Shown: in pieces, positions 13,505-24,664 of the stretch
Layout: the number at the start of each line of letters is the position of its first letter
Position numbering within the stretch: position 1 is the first letter of the stretch
NCBI GenBank assembly: GCA_034231615.1
Contig: CM067298.1
Location: 38,666,144 to 38,730,143, forward strand
Length of the DNA stretch: 64,000 nt
From: Meghimatium bilineatum
Lineage: Eukaryota; Mollusca; Gastropoda; Stylommatophora; Philomycidae
Direction: 5' to 3'
The notes under the pieces: generated by a model
The model's input: the letters and a program-made list of their open reading frames with translations, nothing else
What the model was told of the DNA's origin: nothing
Database searches by the model: none
Made by a program: the position numbers and the translations under genes

Positions 13505-13757
13505 CAATTGAAAGACTAAAATTCCCTCATCTTGAAATAGGAATAACTAACATCTCTTTACCAATGCAATTGAAATACTAGCACCCTTCATCTATGCAAT
13601 TGAAAGTATATCAACCCTTCATCAATACAATTTAAATATTAACAACCATTCATCTATACAATTGAAAGTCTATCAACCATTCATCTATACAATTTAAAGT
13701 CTATCAAACTTCATCTATACATTTGAAATACTAACAACCCTTCATCTATAGAATTAT
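13505..13757. repeat. Minisatellite, ~31-bp unit, ~7-8 degenerate copies
   Basis: Repeats of a unit containing CAACCCTTCATCTATACAAT followed by TGAAA and TAT/CTA variants, spaced 27-35 bp. Copies differ by indels and substitutions, so the array is old. Confidence 0.85.
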
Positions 13758-13957
13758 GTTTTTGATCGTTCTTACTAGGATTTTTCAAGTAAATAAATGT
13801 CTACTGCTCATAATTGGAATCTTGTGTATATAAAGAACATTGTATAAATATGTTTGTATTACAAATACTATAATGTTTTGTAAACATCGACGCTGTTAAC
13901 TCACTTGCCCATTGCCACTACTATATATACACACCTGATCGTTGCACCTTAATTGGT

Positions 13958-13960
13958 TTA

Positions 13961-13994
<34 letters not shown>
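13958..13994. repeat. Compound (AC)n(AT)n microsatellite
   Basis: ACACAC run followed directly by ATATAT. Confidence 0.9.
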
Positions 13995-14165
13995 GGAATA
14001 CATCACAGGATAAAGATACCTTTGCATAAAAAGTTACCAAATTATTTTATTTTTAATTCATATGAACGAAAATAAACATGTTTTTCTTTAGTGAGGTTTA
14101 TTATTCAAATCATTGTTATCGCATCTAGAAGAATCCAGCTGTCAGAGATAACAACATGTTCTGAA

Positions 14166-14253
14166 CAAGGCATCGCGAGTAGAATTATAACCCGCGATCC
14201 ATTGAGCACAAAGAGAACGTCATAACCACTACGCCAATGAGATCACTTCTCAC
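14166..14253 (-). other. tRNA-like sequence, probably tRNA-derived SINE head or tRNA relic
   Basis: On the minus strand an A-box match TGGCGTAGTGG is followed about 33 bp later by GGTTATAATTC, an 8/11 match to the pol III B box GGTTCGANTCC. The degraded B box and unclear acceptor stem argue against a functional tRNA. I do not assign an amino acid. Confidence 0.45.
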
Positions 14254-14422
14254 TTAATAAAAATTATTATATAATACTAATAATCATAAAATCGTAATCG
14301 CATGTGTTATAAAATCGTAATCGAATGTATTATAGAATGCAAATTGTCAGAGGACACACTAGTAGAATATAGATTATCACGGAATACAATTATCAGAGAA
14401 TGCCAAGTGTCATAGTCATATT

Positions 14423-14635
14423 CATTCATTCATTTTCCTTTTGTGCTAAAGTTAACGCATAGGGCAGAGGTCAGATCTCTCCAATTCTGTCTGTTCAAAG
14501 CTATTCTGTGCAGTTCTTGAATAGTATGAATATTGGTTGTTTTACTCTCTCTAAGTATTGTTCTTCTGAGTGTTTCTTTTGGTCTACACCTTGCTCTTGT
14601 GCCTGTAGGTATCCATTCAAGAGATTGGTGGTGTA
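14423..14635 (-). mobile_element. LINE family J 3' end, 213 bp, perfect 11-bp TSD
   Basis: TSD ATAGTCATATT at 14412-14422 and 14636-14646. The minus strand reads LEWIPTGTRARCRPKETLRR, then LHRIALNRQNWRDLTSALCV, the C-terminus of a LINE polyprotein of the GRPRxxWRRT...AQNRxxWRxLV type. The tail is a short (ATTC/GAAT)n repeat. Strongly 5'-truncated. Confidence 0.75.
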
Positions 14636-14859
14636 ATAGTCATATTGCTACGATATAAATCGACAATAGAAAAACAATGTCACAGCTGGCATTGATGCAG
14701 AATATCAATGATCGCATAATGCATAAGTGAAACCTAAAACCACGCCCCTGAGCTGCCAGAGCTAGATATGGGGAGGAAAGAAATGTAACAACTGTTATAT
14801 ATTACATATGCCATAGAATTAAGTGTTTATTTTGATGTAACTAACTGTCCCCACACATA

Positions 14860-15705
14860 AATGGTCAAAGTGACTCCGAAGTATGTAAAAGGCTGTGATA
14901 TGGGATTCATATCAGGACAGAATGCGAATCCATTTTTATTAACATTTGTTTGTTGCAGGAAAGCATTTACTTTACGAGAATAGTGTGATCTTGCATTTTC
15001 ATCTTTAAGTACTCCATTGTGCCCAATGACGTGCGCTGCTCATAAGGCAGGAGACAATATAATCTCGTCATGTAGAGATCACCATTCATATATCCAAACA
15101 CACACTATAGAGGAAAGTTCTGTGTAGTAAACTAATGCCTCCCCAAAACATGGTTGAGTCCCCACATAATGGTTACGTTTGAGGACTGCACCATCACTAA
15201 ACCGCTCACCAAGACACCTCCATACTCTGATTCGTGCATCTATAGGCTCCATTGAAAAATCCGCTTTCGCCCATGAAAGCACAAGTTAGCTCACAGTGCA
15301 TATCGCCAATGTAGGTGATGCATACACCATATTAAACGAGCTCCTGAGTGGCTAGCAGTCAAGAGTGATCGAATGGATGGACGACAAGCATTGATGATAG
15401 CATCGTAAAGGCGATTCCAAATCGATTGATCAACTACTACAGATTTGGTACCATCTCTGACATAGTGTACGCTAATATTTGCGCTTACTATTGCAATGCT
15501 CGCTTCTAAAATTAAGCGATCTTTTCACGCTTCGAGGTGCAGTGACCCTAGGACGGCCTGTGTGTTGCCGTTTGTAGACGATCGTAGGCTGGGTAAATCG
15601 CTGCTGCAGTCTGAAAAAAAAACAACTGAATGAGATAGTGCAAGCCTCTGAACCACATTTTGGACAGTAACATTCTCATGCAACCATAAAATAACTCCCT
15701 GTATG
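14860..15705 (-). pseudogene. Tc1-like transposase remnant, nearly full length, dead
   Basis: The transposase would cut and paste a TIR-flanked element at TA targets. Reading the minus strand across several frame changes: ILWLHENVTVQNVVQRLALS (N-terminal helix-turn-helix), HTGRPRVTAP, RLIWCMHHLHWRYAL, IDARIRVWRCLGERFSDGAV, then GVLKDENARSHYSRKVNAFL and CPDMNPIS. In intact relatives these positions carry FSDES, QDDNA and PDxNPIE. Here the first site is scrambled, the second is DEN and the final Glu is Ser, so all three catalytic positions are altered. No TIRs recognised. Confidence 0.8.
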
Positions 15706-16504
15706 TACAACACTCAGCTGTCATCATTGAGGTATATTATTGTATACTGCTTATGTAACAGTTCTGCTGTTTATAAAGACAATTATTTGTGAGTACAGCT
15801 CAAGACCAACACTGTCGTCTCGTAAATGAATCACCATTTCTTAAATTACAACGTTCATTTTCAGCTTCGATATAATTAAAAGAACCCAAATTTTGTCGTC
15901 TTATCAGCATGTTTACAGCATGCTTGCTGAGTTGAACAATAATCATAAGCTATGTTGGTTGTCCATACAGCACGTTTTAAATGTTTGTTGTTCGAGTGAC
16001 AATCAATTTCTATAGTTTGGTTATGGTATATAAATATGCATATTTATTTAATTATTGGTTCATTTCTAGCTACTGCTCCGTAACACTTTTGAAGTGTATA
16101 TGTCAATAAAAAAACTGTACCAACTTTATGAAACACTGCTAGGATAGAGTAGGCGGCAAGACAATCTTGTCAAACACGAAAGTCAATATATAATTGAAGT
16201 CTAATATTCTAACACATAACAGCAGTATTTTTTTTAAATCAAGTCGATTTTGAGATAAGAGTTCGAAAATGTATTTTCTGTCGATATAAGAAAATCCACT
16301 GAAATAAGTCTTGCCACTCACACAAAATGAAGAACGGAAAACACCCATCAATGTGATGAAATGTGATACGTTAGGACAGACAAGGCACAACACGGAATTG
16401 AAACGAGTTCGGAAGGAAGTGACGTAACATACGTGCAATAAAAAGCGCTTTTCTGTGAAAAGAAAATGTTTAAAAAGTGAGGACAGGAAGTTATCATCGA
16501 CAAG
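15706..16504. other. Intergenic, no supported feature
   Basis: The minus-strand open frame at 16139-16516 has no recognisable domain and overlaps a second frame; not called as a gene. Confidence 0.45.
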
Positions 16505-16765
16505 AGAATCAGACAACTAGAAGGATTAGGATAGATTGACTGGATAATGGTTACAAATAGAATTTGGGTAAATTGACTGGATAATGGATACAAATAGAAT
16601 GAGCTTTGTCATTCGAATTGATGTCATAAATATAAATAAATTTAGTAATTGTACTGTAGAATGGATACAAATAGAAGTATGTTGGTAATGTGGATAATGG
16701 ATACTAATTTACAGATTTGAGTAAATCGACTGGACAATGAACACAAATAGAAGGATTTTAAAAAT
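16505..16765. repeat. Degenerate tandem repeat, ~45-55 bp unit
   Basis: Recurring core GACTGGATAATGGATACAAA with drifted spacing, at least five times. Confidence 0.75.
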
Positions 16766-16851
16766 AAATTTATAATAGATATCAATAAATGAAAGGAGAA
16801 ATGTAAATAGTGAAGTAATATTGCGTTCTGCATTATGTATACAGCAGGGTA

Positions 16852-16887
16852 TTCTCTCTCTCTCCATCTCTCTCTCTTACTCTCTCC
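16852..16887. repeat. (TC)n microsatellite
   Basis: Imperfect TCTCTC tract. Confidence 0.9.
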
Positions 16888-17017
16888 AATTGCACAAAAT
16901 AAGACATATTCCTACCTGAAATCGGAAACATATGGAACATGGTCAGAGTGACTCATGAATAAATGATGACAACAGATTCTTCAGGATCAATTGTGCAGAT
17001 ATCTCAGAATGTGTGTA

Positions 17018-17646
17018 ACATATGACACATTGTAACATATGACACATTGTAACATATGACACATTGTAACATATGACACATTGTAACATATGACACATTG
17101 TAACATATGACACATTGTAACATATGACACATTGTAACATATGACACATTGTAACATATGACACATTGTAACATATGACACATTGTAACATATGACACAT
17201 TGTAACATATGACACATTGTAACATATGACACATTGTAACATATGACACATTGTAACATATGACACATTGTAACATATGACACAATGTAACATATGACAC
17301 ATTGTAACATATGACACATTGTAACATATGACACAATGTAACATATGACACATTGTAACATATGACACATTGTAACATATGACACAATGTAACATATGAC
17401 ACAATGTAACATATGACACATTGTAACATATGACACATTGTAACATATGACACATTGTAACATATGACACATTGTAACATATGACACATTGTAACATATG
17501 ACACATTGTAACATATGACACATTGTAACATATGACACATTGTAACATATGACACATTGTAACATATGACACATTGTAACATATGACACATTGTAACATA
17601 TGACACAATGTAACATATGACACATTGTAACATATGACACAATGTA
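17018..17646. repeat. 17-bp minisatellite, ~37 copies, very homogeneous
   Basis: Unit ACACATTGTAACATATG repeated head to tail. Variants are almost only one T-to-A change (ACACAATG), found at about 17281-17405 and 17600-17642, which suggests local unit conversion or duplication. The unit length is not a multiple of three and holds no stop on the minus strand, so all three minus frames stay open for more than 210 codons with a 17-residue period. These frames are artefacts, not proteins. Each unit contains the palindrome CATATG. Confidence 0.97.
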
Positions 17647-17779
17647 ACCTGAGATGATATAAAGCATTGTTATCCCAACTACATTTTGCTACAAACACAA
17701 GTAGGAAAACGAGTGCAAAAGAAGATCACTTATTGTACTGTAATTTATTCTGTTAACCGCCCCCATCTTCAGAAACAAC

Positions 17780-18235
17780 AATGTAGATTTAAACACCAAA
17801 ATAACACTATTCGAAACTATTATTATACCAACGTTGTGTTACCAATGCCAAACATGGACAACGACATCACAAGATAAACGTAAACTTGTGACAACTGAAA
17901 TGGCATGCTTGCGCAGAATCCTAGGAATATCGCTAAGAGAGAGTGAGATATGAAGACATTAGACAAAGAACCGGTACAAATTAAATCTTGGAATATATTA
18001 AGAGACAACAGATACAATGGTTTGCACACATCAGTAGACTACCATCAGACAGCATATCACAGCAAGATATGCTATACAGATACAGCGAAGGCAGACCTAG
18101 AGGCCGACCACGAAATATGTCACCATCGAAATAAAAGAGGCGACGAACTCCACAATCAGCACACACGAGGGCTATCACCAGAAAACTCTTCTACCCCTGA
18201 CGTCGAAAGGCAACAAAGGATATAGTGAAATGATA
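17780..18235 (+). mobile_element. LINE family E, C-terminal fragment
   Basis: Reads PTLCYQCQTWTTTSQDKRKL, VTTEMACLRRILGIS, then after frame changes YIKRQQIQWFAHISRLPSDS and GRPRGRPRN. It matches the other family E copy at 25265-26140 (PTLCYQCQTWSLT; VTCEMKFLGKA). Several stops; it abuts the opposite-strand Tc1 remnant at 18240. Confidence 0.75.
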
Positions 18236-18239
18236 GACA

Positions 18240-18765
18240 TATAGATCAGTACACCTTCATCATCATGTAGAGGAGCCTCATCAACGATGTTTTTGGTGTA
18301 GCGCTCACGAACTCTTTGATAAACTCCTCTCGGTATATCGTCTCGCTGGAACAAAAAGAATGATTTAACACTAAACCAAACCCGTCTCTCCAGACATTCC
18401 CAACAGTCCATTGATGATGACGGTTCGCTCACCGCAGTCGGTTCTAACGATGTCGCTCGTAAGAACAGGACCTCTAAATGATCTTCTAGACCATAAGCCA
18501 GCATTGTGCAGCCGGTTTCTGACCGTTTGATCTGAAATTCTACAAGCTGCTGGCATAGAGCGGACTGTGGTCGATGCAAATGCAAATCGATTTCTGAGGT
18601 AACGTATCCGTGTGAATCGGTCTGTGGCAGGAATTATGACTCACGGTCTTCCAGTGCGTGGCCGGTCTGCGACTGAGCCAATTTGTTGAAATCACTTCTA
18701 AATGCGACTAATAGCGCTTCTAACCATATTCAATTGTCCGGCCACTACACTTTGTGATTGTCAGT
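18240..18765 (-). pseudogene. Tc1-like transposase remnant (N-terminal and central part)
   Basis: Minus-strand frames give QSQSVVAGQLNMVRSAISRI (HTH), FQQIGSVADRPRTGRP, CRISDQTVRNRLHNAGLWSR, FRGPVLT, a segment WFSVKSFFLFQRDD where FSDESRF is usual, and GVYQRVRERYTKNIVDEAPL. The DES catalytic site reads VKS, so the first Asp is lost. The C-terminal third is absent; 18240 is the junction with LINE E. It differs from the 14.9 kb copy, so two Tc1 lineages are present. Confidence 0.8.
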
Positions 18766-20104
18766 CTTTAAGCATCCAATGATGATGTATTGTTATTCTG
18801 TAGTGGATGAGACGTATTGGCGTATTGAATTTTCAACTGAATTTATTCGAGGACGTCAATGGTGTATATGCATTCAATATTGCCAGATAGTTTTGTATTC
18901 ATTAATTTTCTCATGGTTCTCATGTACCTATCATGAGTTATTGTCACAAATGTTGCTTTGACCATGACCTCTTTCATGACCTCACCAATCAAGAGGTAAG
19001 GACAATTCAGATAAAGACGAAGATGTTACTGAAACGGTGGACACAGTCGATGTGTTGAAGGATGTTCAATCAGCGAATATTTTTTTATATAAAAGTAACT
19101 GAAAGAAAAACGTTGAGTTTCTTTTCTTTTAAAGTATAGTATATATTGAAACAATTTTTGTATTAGTAGTGTAGAATAATAGCTTCAAAGACAATCCTTA
19201 TTTATGCAGTATCCAAGCTATTTCGTTGGTTTTAATTAAAAGCGCTATTTAACATTCTTTTCGTTTCATTAGTTTTGTATTAAACGGAAGATTGATGTGT
19301 TGGCTTAAGCAGAACGTTTCACATTTTGATTATAGTTCTGTTTAATTGCTCTTCACAATTTTGTGTTTTACAATTACCATTAGCTTTTTAATAGGCATAT
19401 TCTAGGTCATTGGCGTGTACCTTTGTTCAGTTGTCATTGCTTTTCAGCTCTTGATGATACCGCATGCTGGTTTGCAGAATGTGCCATAATGTTTTTTTTA
19501 AAAAGAAAATGCTATCAAACAGGTAGTGATGAGTATAGAAATACATGTGTGCGCATTCATGCATGAGATACGTTGAATGCAATGACATTACAGGACACGG
19601 TGACTCTAGAAACGGTGCACCAATAGAGAGCATGTATTCTCAATACTCCCCTATAGGGTCTCGCGAATAACGTGAATCAATATAAAGAGAATAGAATAAT
19701 CTAAGTGGTGTTTGTCATGGAAGAGAGGATACGATTTTATTTGTCTAAGTAAAATGGTACTTGAAACTAGCATCTACAAGAGAGAGTTTGTATTAAAGGA
19801 CTAAATTAAATGTTTTATAAAAATAAACAAAAACGCATGAGCCAGTGGCAGTTTATATTTTACAAATTCAGAAAATTAATGTTTCCACAAAAAGGTATTT
19901 ATCAAGATGGGGACAAATTACTTATTTTTGTTCTGCCTGCCTGTACAAGTCCATTTTAACTTTTTTTTGGTTTGTTTTATCGTACATAATTTTTTTACAA
20001 TATGCTAAAATTCAGAAGGCCGGAACCGATATTTGAACCATGCCAGTTCAGCTGGCACCTGTTTGCCTCGCAATTAAATATTTTACGTATAACATCTGCA
20101 TGTT
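18766..20104. other. Intergenic, no supported gene
   Basis: A weak tRNA-like B box (GGTTCAAATATC, minus strand, near 20040) is present without a good A box. No coding feature supported. Confidence 0.45.
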
Positions 20105-20935
20105 TCCTATTTATATTATTATTTTACACATGTTACATCTGAAGCCACCGTGTTTCAGTGTATGTGTTATTTATGTGCACATGATCTACGCTTTATTGAC
20201 TAGGTCTGAGTTTCGTTAGGCCGGCCATACCGTCCATGTCAGACGATCGTCTTACAAAGAAGCTGTTCTACTGTGAATTGTATGCGTGTAAGCGTTCAAT
20301 GGAGATCATAAAATAACACAAGGACTACTTGAAAACATCTCTCAAGCACTGCAGGATTTATCTAAGCTCTTGACAGTCCAGCCTAGAACAGTCAGAATAG
20401 AGTAGGTATCAAAGGTTTTGAACAAAGTATAACATTCAAGGCCATTCGAAAGTGGAAAAAACAAACGGAGAAATTAGACTGTTTCCCTTCACCTCAAGAC
20501 CTGCTACATTCCTGCCCACATTGTAACATGTCTTTCAGAGCCGTGATTGGATTCCTCGGCCCTGTGATTACTTACAAATAATACAACAAACTTCACCCTT
20601 CTTAAAGCCATGCTCATCTTCATTTGCGAAGAAGGAACCCCATCGTTAGTGCCTGTAGTATTGAGACCAGATGGAACGTACTAGAATTGACATATATGTG
20701 CAATGTGTTGCTTGTTATTTATTATATGTGTGTCGACCGACCGGTTTATATTCATAACAGCTTGAGAATATACACTTTGGAAGTCTTCATTAAAAACAGA
20801 TTTTTTTAGGGATGCAGATTGATCAAATACGGAGAACGTTATTGACTCAAGTTACGAGCCGCATAGGGACCAGCGGAAAGGACCTGGTTCATATCACCGT
20901 TTCTATAAATCATCGATGTTTGTAAATGATATTAT
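20105..20935 (+). repeat. Unclassified dispersed repeat, copy 2, with internal insertion
   Basis: Outer blocks match 2535-2925 in the same order: an ACATCTGAAGCCACCGTG block near 20140, CCGGTTTATATTCATAA (about 20739-20755), a tRNA-like block (20845-20895, GACCTGGTTCATATCACC) and ATAAATCATCGATG (20907-20920). About 450 bp in the middle (roughly 20190-20690) has no counterpart in copy 1 and may be inserted or unrelated. Confidence 0.45.
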
Positions 20936-20965
20936 TCATTAACTATATGACACAGTTTAACTGCA

Positions 20966-21230
20966 GTCTTATGTTCGTTCTCAAACTCCAGCTGATTAGT
21001 AGGATACATTTCTGAGAACGGAATATGATGTGTCATGGCTTACAGCATGACTGCGATATCTGCGCGTTTCTATCTGACATATCCGACTTCAGCATGACGT
21101 CTGTGTCACTTTGACCCTCTATGGGACGTGCAGCAAACTCCACTTCCAAATAATCCTTAGTCGCCACTTACGACATGTAAAGCAGGTAACAGTTTCACTA
21201 TTCATTGATCTCCTTTAAGATCCTACCAAG
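20966..21230 (-). mobile_element. SINE (GAA-tailed family), old copy
   Basis: Blocks match the adjacent younger SINE at 21370-21629: TTCGTTCTCAAACTCCAG, GAGAACGGAATATGATGTG, TTACAGCATGACTGCGATAT, CCGACTTCAGCATGAC and CGCCACTTACGACATG. It carries many substitutions and no clear TSD, in the same orientation as its neighbour 140 bp away. Confidence 0.75.
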
Positions 21231-21369
21231 ACACGAGTCACACTTTCGATACATAAATGTCAAACGACTTCCATTAACTTTATATGCACACTTGTATGCA
21301 ATTAAAATCTTCTCAAGTATAATTATGAGCAAATGGTTGAGAGAAATAATCATAACTTGTACAATAAGT

Positions 21370-21629
21370 TCTTCTTCTGCGTTCGTTCTCAAAATCATGC
21401 AGATTAGCACAGAGAACGGAATGCTTTGTGTTATGGTTTACAGCATTGTTGCACTATCTGCGCCTTTCGGCATGACACATCCGACTTCAGCATGGCTTTG
21501 GGTCACTGACCCTATATGGGATGATACAGCCAACTCCATCCCGTAACCTCCGTAGTCGCCTATTACGACATGCGTGAAACGTAAACAGTGTTGCTATTAT
21601 TTGCTCCCCTTTCGGGCCCAGACAACAAA
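21370..21629 (-). mobile_element. SINE (GAA-tailed family) with perfect 11-bp TSD
   Basis: TSD GTACAATAAGT at 21359-21369 and 21630-21640. On its own strand the order is: CCCGAAAGGGGAGC head, AGCAACACTG, GGCGACT, a 9-bp inverted repeat around ATGGGATGG in the family, GGGTCAGTGACCC palindrome, GCTGAAGTCGGATGTGTC, GGCGCAGATA, CCGTTCTC and GAACGAACGCAGAAGAAG tail. There is no obvious tRNA, 5S or 7SL head, and no coding capacity. Confidence 0.88.
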
Positions 21630-21640
21630 GTACAATAAGT

Positions 21641-22289
21641 ATGAATAGAATACCAGATAATATGGTCTAGAGCGCAATGCCATATAAGTATAGGGGCTGG
21701 GGTTTACCTAAAAAGAGGTCATTCGCTGATGTTCACTGAATATCATTAAAATTCTGAGGACCGGGGGATGAGTGTTTCGCTAAATCCGCAGTACTAAAAT
21801 TCATAATATGTCGTGAACAACACCTCTCCTCCTTTATTGCTTGCTACAATACTTGTATTACGTTCTTGATGATTTGAGTAGTAATCACATTATGGGATCG
21901 ATTCCTTACTTCAGATGTAAGATTCCACACAGATAAGCCTTGGTGGCTCGACAGTGATAGGCGGTCTTTTTCCATAGCTTATAACACACACCTTACACCA
22001 AGTCATTTAGAAAGAAAAAATAAAAATAGTGAAAATCGGGGATAATTAAATGTTAAAGAAACAATCACAATTTTATTTGTAAATACAAGAGCAAAATGTA
22101 AATAAATCTTTATTTTATGGAAATGGGTATTTTTTATAACAAGAATGATGATTCGAGAGACACACATCTAAATTATTCTTTATATGGTAACTTCAGGAAC
22201 ATGGTGAATGTGACTACGAATAGTATTTTAATACACAAGAACAATTAAATTAGTTTTATGTTCATATTTTCTTCTGAAAACCATTATAC
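21641..22289. other. Intergenic, no supported feature
   Basis: AT-rich sequence without recognised gene or repeat. Confidence 0.5.
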
Positions 22290-22535
22290 TCACAGACTAG
22301 TTGATTCTACTTCTTCAAAGTAGTCCCTGTGTGAGTCTACACACTTAATCCAGCGCATCTGTCACTGAAGAAATCAGGAGCAAGTTTCAGAATGGATTTC
22401 ATTATTTTCGTTGTTTTGTCTTTAATATCTTCAATGTCATCGAATCGGTGATTCTTCATTCTTCTCTTAAGTTGCAGAAACAAATACAAGTCACACAAAG
22501 TAAGATCAGGTGAGTATTAAGTTGTACAAACAATG
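22290..22535 (-). pseudogene. Mariner-type transposase C-terminus
   Basis: Minus strand reads YSPDLTLCDLYLF (the CD carries the third Asp of the DD34D triad), QLKRRMKNHRFDDIEDIKDK, ILKLAPDFFSDR. After one frameshift comes RWIKCVDSHRDYFEEVESTS with a natural TGA at 22290-22292. This matches the end of mariner transposases. The upstream two thirds are not recognisable. Inactive. Confidence 0.8.
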
Positions 22536-22887
22536 ACGTGTTCTGTTTCGTCAGAAATTGTGTCCGAACCGTTCAGAAAGAAATGATAAACAAGTAATCA
22601 TTAATACCAACAAGAAATTGACTACATCCAAAAAATCATGGATGATGGCTATATTCTGAAAGATATTTCACAGATATAGAAACACATTATTTGTGTACAG
22701 TTTGATTTAACAGTGAGAAATGGTCACACACATCACGATTGTTGTATTTCAATGGAGGACCATAGAAGCAACACACACGTGCTTGTAGATAAAAGTGTGC
22801 AAATAAAATAAATTACTAGCTGTCAGGAGCTAACAATAACATTTGAATATTACACCAACCTTATTTACTTTATGATTGGGAGCTGTT
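22536..22887. other. No supported feature
   Basis: Would hold the rest of the mariner element if present; I cannot recognise transposase text or TIRs here. Confidence 0.4.
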
Positions 22888-22975
22888 TATGGGCCACTCT
22901 CTAACTAACTGACAATCGAATCTGGACCACCCGGCTATAAAGTCAGCACTCTAAGTACTGATTCTCTTAACATTA
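22888..22975 (-). other. tRNA-like sequence (pol III B-box-like)
   Basis: Minus strand CAGATTCGATTGTC is an 8/11 B-box match, preceded at tRNA-like spacing by CTTAGAGTGCTGAC. Probably a tRNA-derived retroposon head; no functional tRNA claimed. Confidence 0.35.
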
Positions 22976-23025
22976 TTTCACAATGACAGATAAATCAGTT
23001 GTAACCATGTGTTACCAAAGACAGC

Positions 23026-23116
23026 AAGGAAAGGAACTGGCCACCTCATCTAATTGTTACTGCGGTTCCCTGACGGCAGGTTGCTGCCATGAGATATACC
23101 TTTACTTTTAACCATT
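23026..23116. repeat. Short dispersed repeat (GGAACTGGCCACC family), copy 1
   Basis: Shares GAACTGGCCACCT, TGCTGCGG/TACTGCGG, CTGACGGCA/CCGACGGCA, TGCCATG and the end CATTTACTTTTA/CTTTACTTTTA with 36076-36181. Class unknown; could be the 3' part of a SINE. Confidence 0.55.
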
Positions 23117-23269
23117 TGTATAGGGCCGTATGAACTATTTTGCTAGGGTTGGTGATTTCTGAAGAAAAAATATGTTCAGTTTTACTACATTTAGAGATTA
23201 TTGGATTAAAGTTTTCCACTCTATTTTGTAGGGGTATCTTAGTACTAAATGTGTTCAATTTTCATCTTT

Positions 23270-23440
23270 AGGATAATATGTCATGATGTTTGTACGTTCA
23301 TCATTGCTACCATGGATGTCTCTGTTATTACATGTCTACAGCCAAGTCCATTTGGGATATTACTATTGTCTGTAGTACTTGTCCTACATTTTTCTTACCC
23401 GTTAGGTATTTTGTCTGTGCATTGTAAAACGTAGTTACTT
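23270..23440 (+). repeat. Dispersed repeat (GTCTCTGCTATTAAATGT family), copy 1
   Basis: Shares the ordered blocks GTACGTTCATCATTG, GTCTCTGTTATTACATGT and a T-rich end with 28160-28500 and 30283-30590. All three read the same way. No coding potential recognised. Confidence 0.45.
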
Positions 23441-23542
23441 TGTACTTTGCGTAAGTGACTGTTTGTTGTTTCCACAGAGATGACTTCAACGCATCCAAAT
23501 ATCATATACAGTATCTGCTGGCTCAATATGTGCAGCATCTTA

Positions 23543-23629
23543 TTTCCAATAATTATTATTAATTATTATTTCCAATAATTATTATTAATTATTATTTCCA
23601 ATAATTATTATTAATTATTATTTCCAATA
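23543..23629. repeat. 26-bp tandem repeat, 3.3 copies
   Basis: Unit TTTCCAATAATTATTATTAA plus TTATTA, near perfect. Confidence 0.92.
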
Positions 23630-23639
23630 ATGTTTAATG

Positions 23640-24035
23640 CACGATGTCAACATATTCTATGTGATCAATGTGTAGAAATGTTTCCATAAATATTTCACAA
23701 ACTTCATAATCCCAAAAGAAAAATAGTTAGGGTTCGATCTCAAATAAATAATGGCGACAACAGCGCACTGTAAAAGAGTTCCTATAAATTTCCGACCAGT
23801 TTTGAGGACCTCTTATGTAACCAGACAGACAGATGGGGAAAATACATAACCTGCAGCCAGTCTGATGTTGAATAGCGTGTACGGGATGGAAGAGTAAACA
23901 TCGTGTCTCCAACAATAGCCCAACGCATTCACGGAAATAAGGAAACTTTGTTCTTTGTAATTGAAAAAATATACGCAGATTGTACAAGAATATAGGAAGG
24001 AAAGAAGCATCTTTAGGCTGGCTGTTAAAAAAGGG
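23640..24035. other. No supported feature
   Basis: Overlapping minus-strand frames at 23727-24083 have no recognisable domain. Confidence 0.45.
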
Positions 24036-24039
24036 TGTG

Positions 24040-24660
24040 TTAATATTTCTCGTGACATTGTGAAATTGGGAGTATGTTAACATCTTGTGTGAGATTGTAA
24101 GAATAGGAATATATTAACATCCTCTGTGAAATTGTAAGATGATAGTAAGTTAACTACACTTGTGAAAATGGTGGCTATGTTAACATCCCTTGGAAGATTG
24201 TAAATTGAGAATATGTTAACACCTTTTGTGAGATTTTAACATGGAGTATGTTAACATCCATTGTGCGTTTTAAAAATGTAGAATTTTAACATTTCTTGTG
24301 AGATTTTTAAAAAGGAGTTTCGCCCCTGTGTTGCTGAGGCCTGAAAGGGGAGCAAAGAAAAGCAACACTGTTTACCTTCCACGCATGTCGTAAAAGGCGA
24401 CTAAGGAGGTTATGGGATGTAGTATGCTGTCCCATCCCATATAGGGTCAGTAACCCAAAGCCATGCTGAAGTCGGATGTGTCAGGCCGAAAGGCGCAGAT
24501 ATCACAGCAATGCTGTAAACCATGATACAACGCATTCCGTTCTCCAGACTACAACCTGCTAATCTGCAGGAGTGTGAGAACGAACGCAGAAGAAGAAGAA
24601 AAAGGAGTATGTCAAACATCTATTGCGAGTTTGTAAAACAGAGGAGTATTCAAACATACT
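24040..24660. repeat. Degenerate minisatellite (~35-42 bp unit) split by a SINE
   Basis: Units contain GTATGTTAACATC, then TTGTGAGATTGTAA. About six copies lie left of the SINE and two decayed copies right of it (24606-24660). Confidence 0.8.
24318..24598 (+). mobile_element. SINE (GAA-tailed family) inserted in a minisatellite, 9-bp TSD
   Basis: TSD AAAAAGGAG at 24309-24317 and 24599-24607. Contains GAAAGGGGAGCAAAGAAAAG, GGCGACTAAGGAGGTTATGG, a GGGTCAGTAACCC near-palindrome, GCTGAAGTCGGATGTGTC, CCGAAAGGCGCAGATATC, CATTCCGTTCTCCAGAC and GAACGAACGCAGAAGAAGA. Complete copy. Confidence 0.93.
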
Positions 24661-24664
24661 CAAT

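Noticed and set aside
14166-14253. Functional tRNA gene on the minus strand
   Set aside because: A box is good but the B box is only 8/11 and the acceptor stem does not close convincingly; kept only as a tRNA-like relic.
16943-17698. Three overlapping minus-strand frames of 212-251 codons encoding Cys/Tyr/Val-rich repeats
   Set aside because: They are the three readings of a 17-bp minisatellite without stop codons; open length follows from repeat arithmetic.
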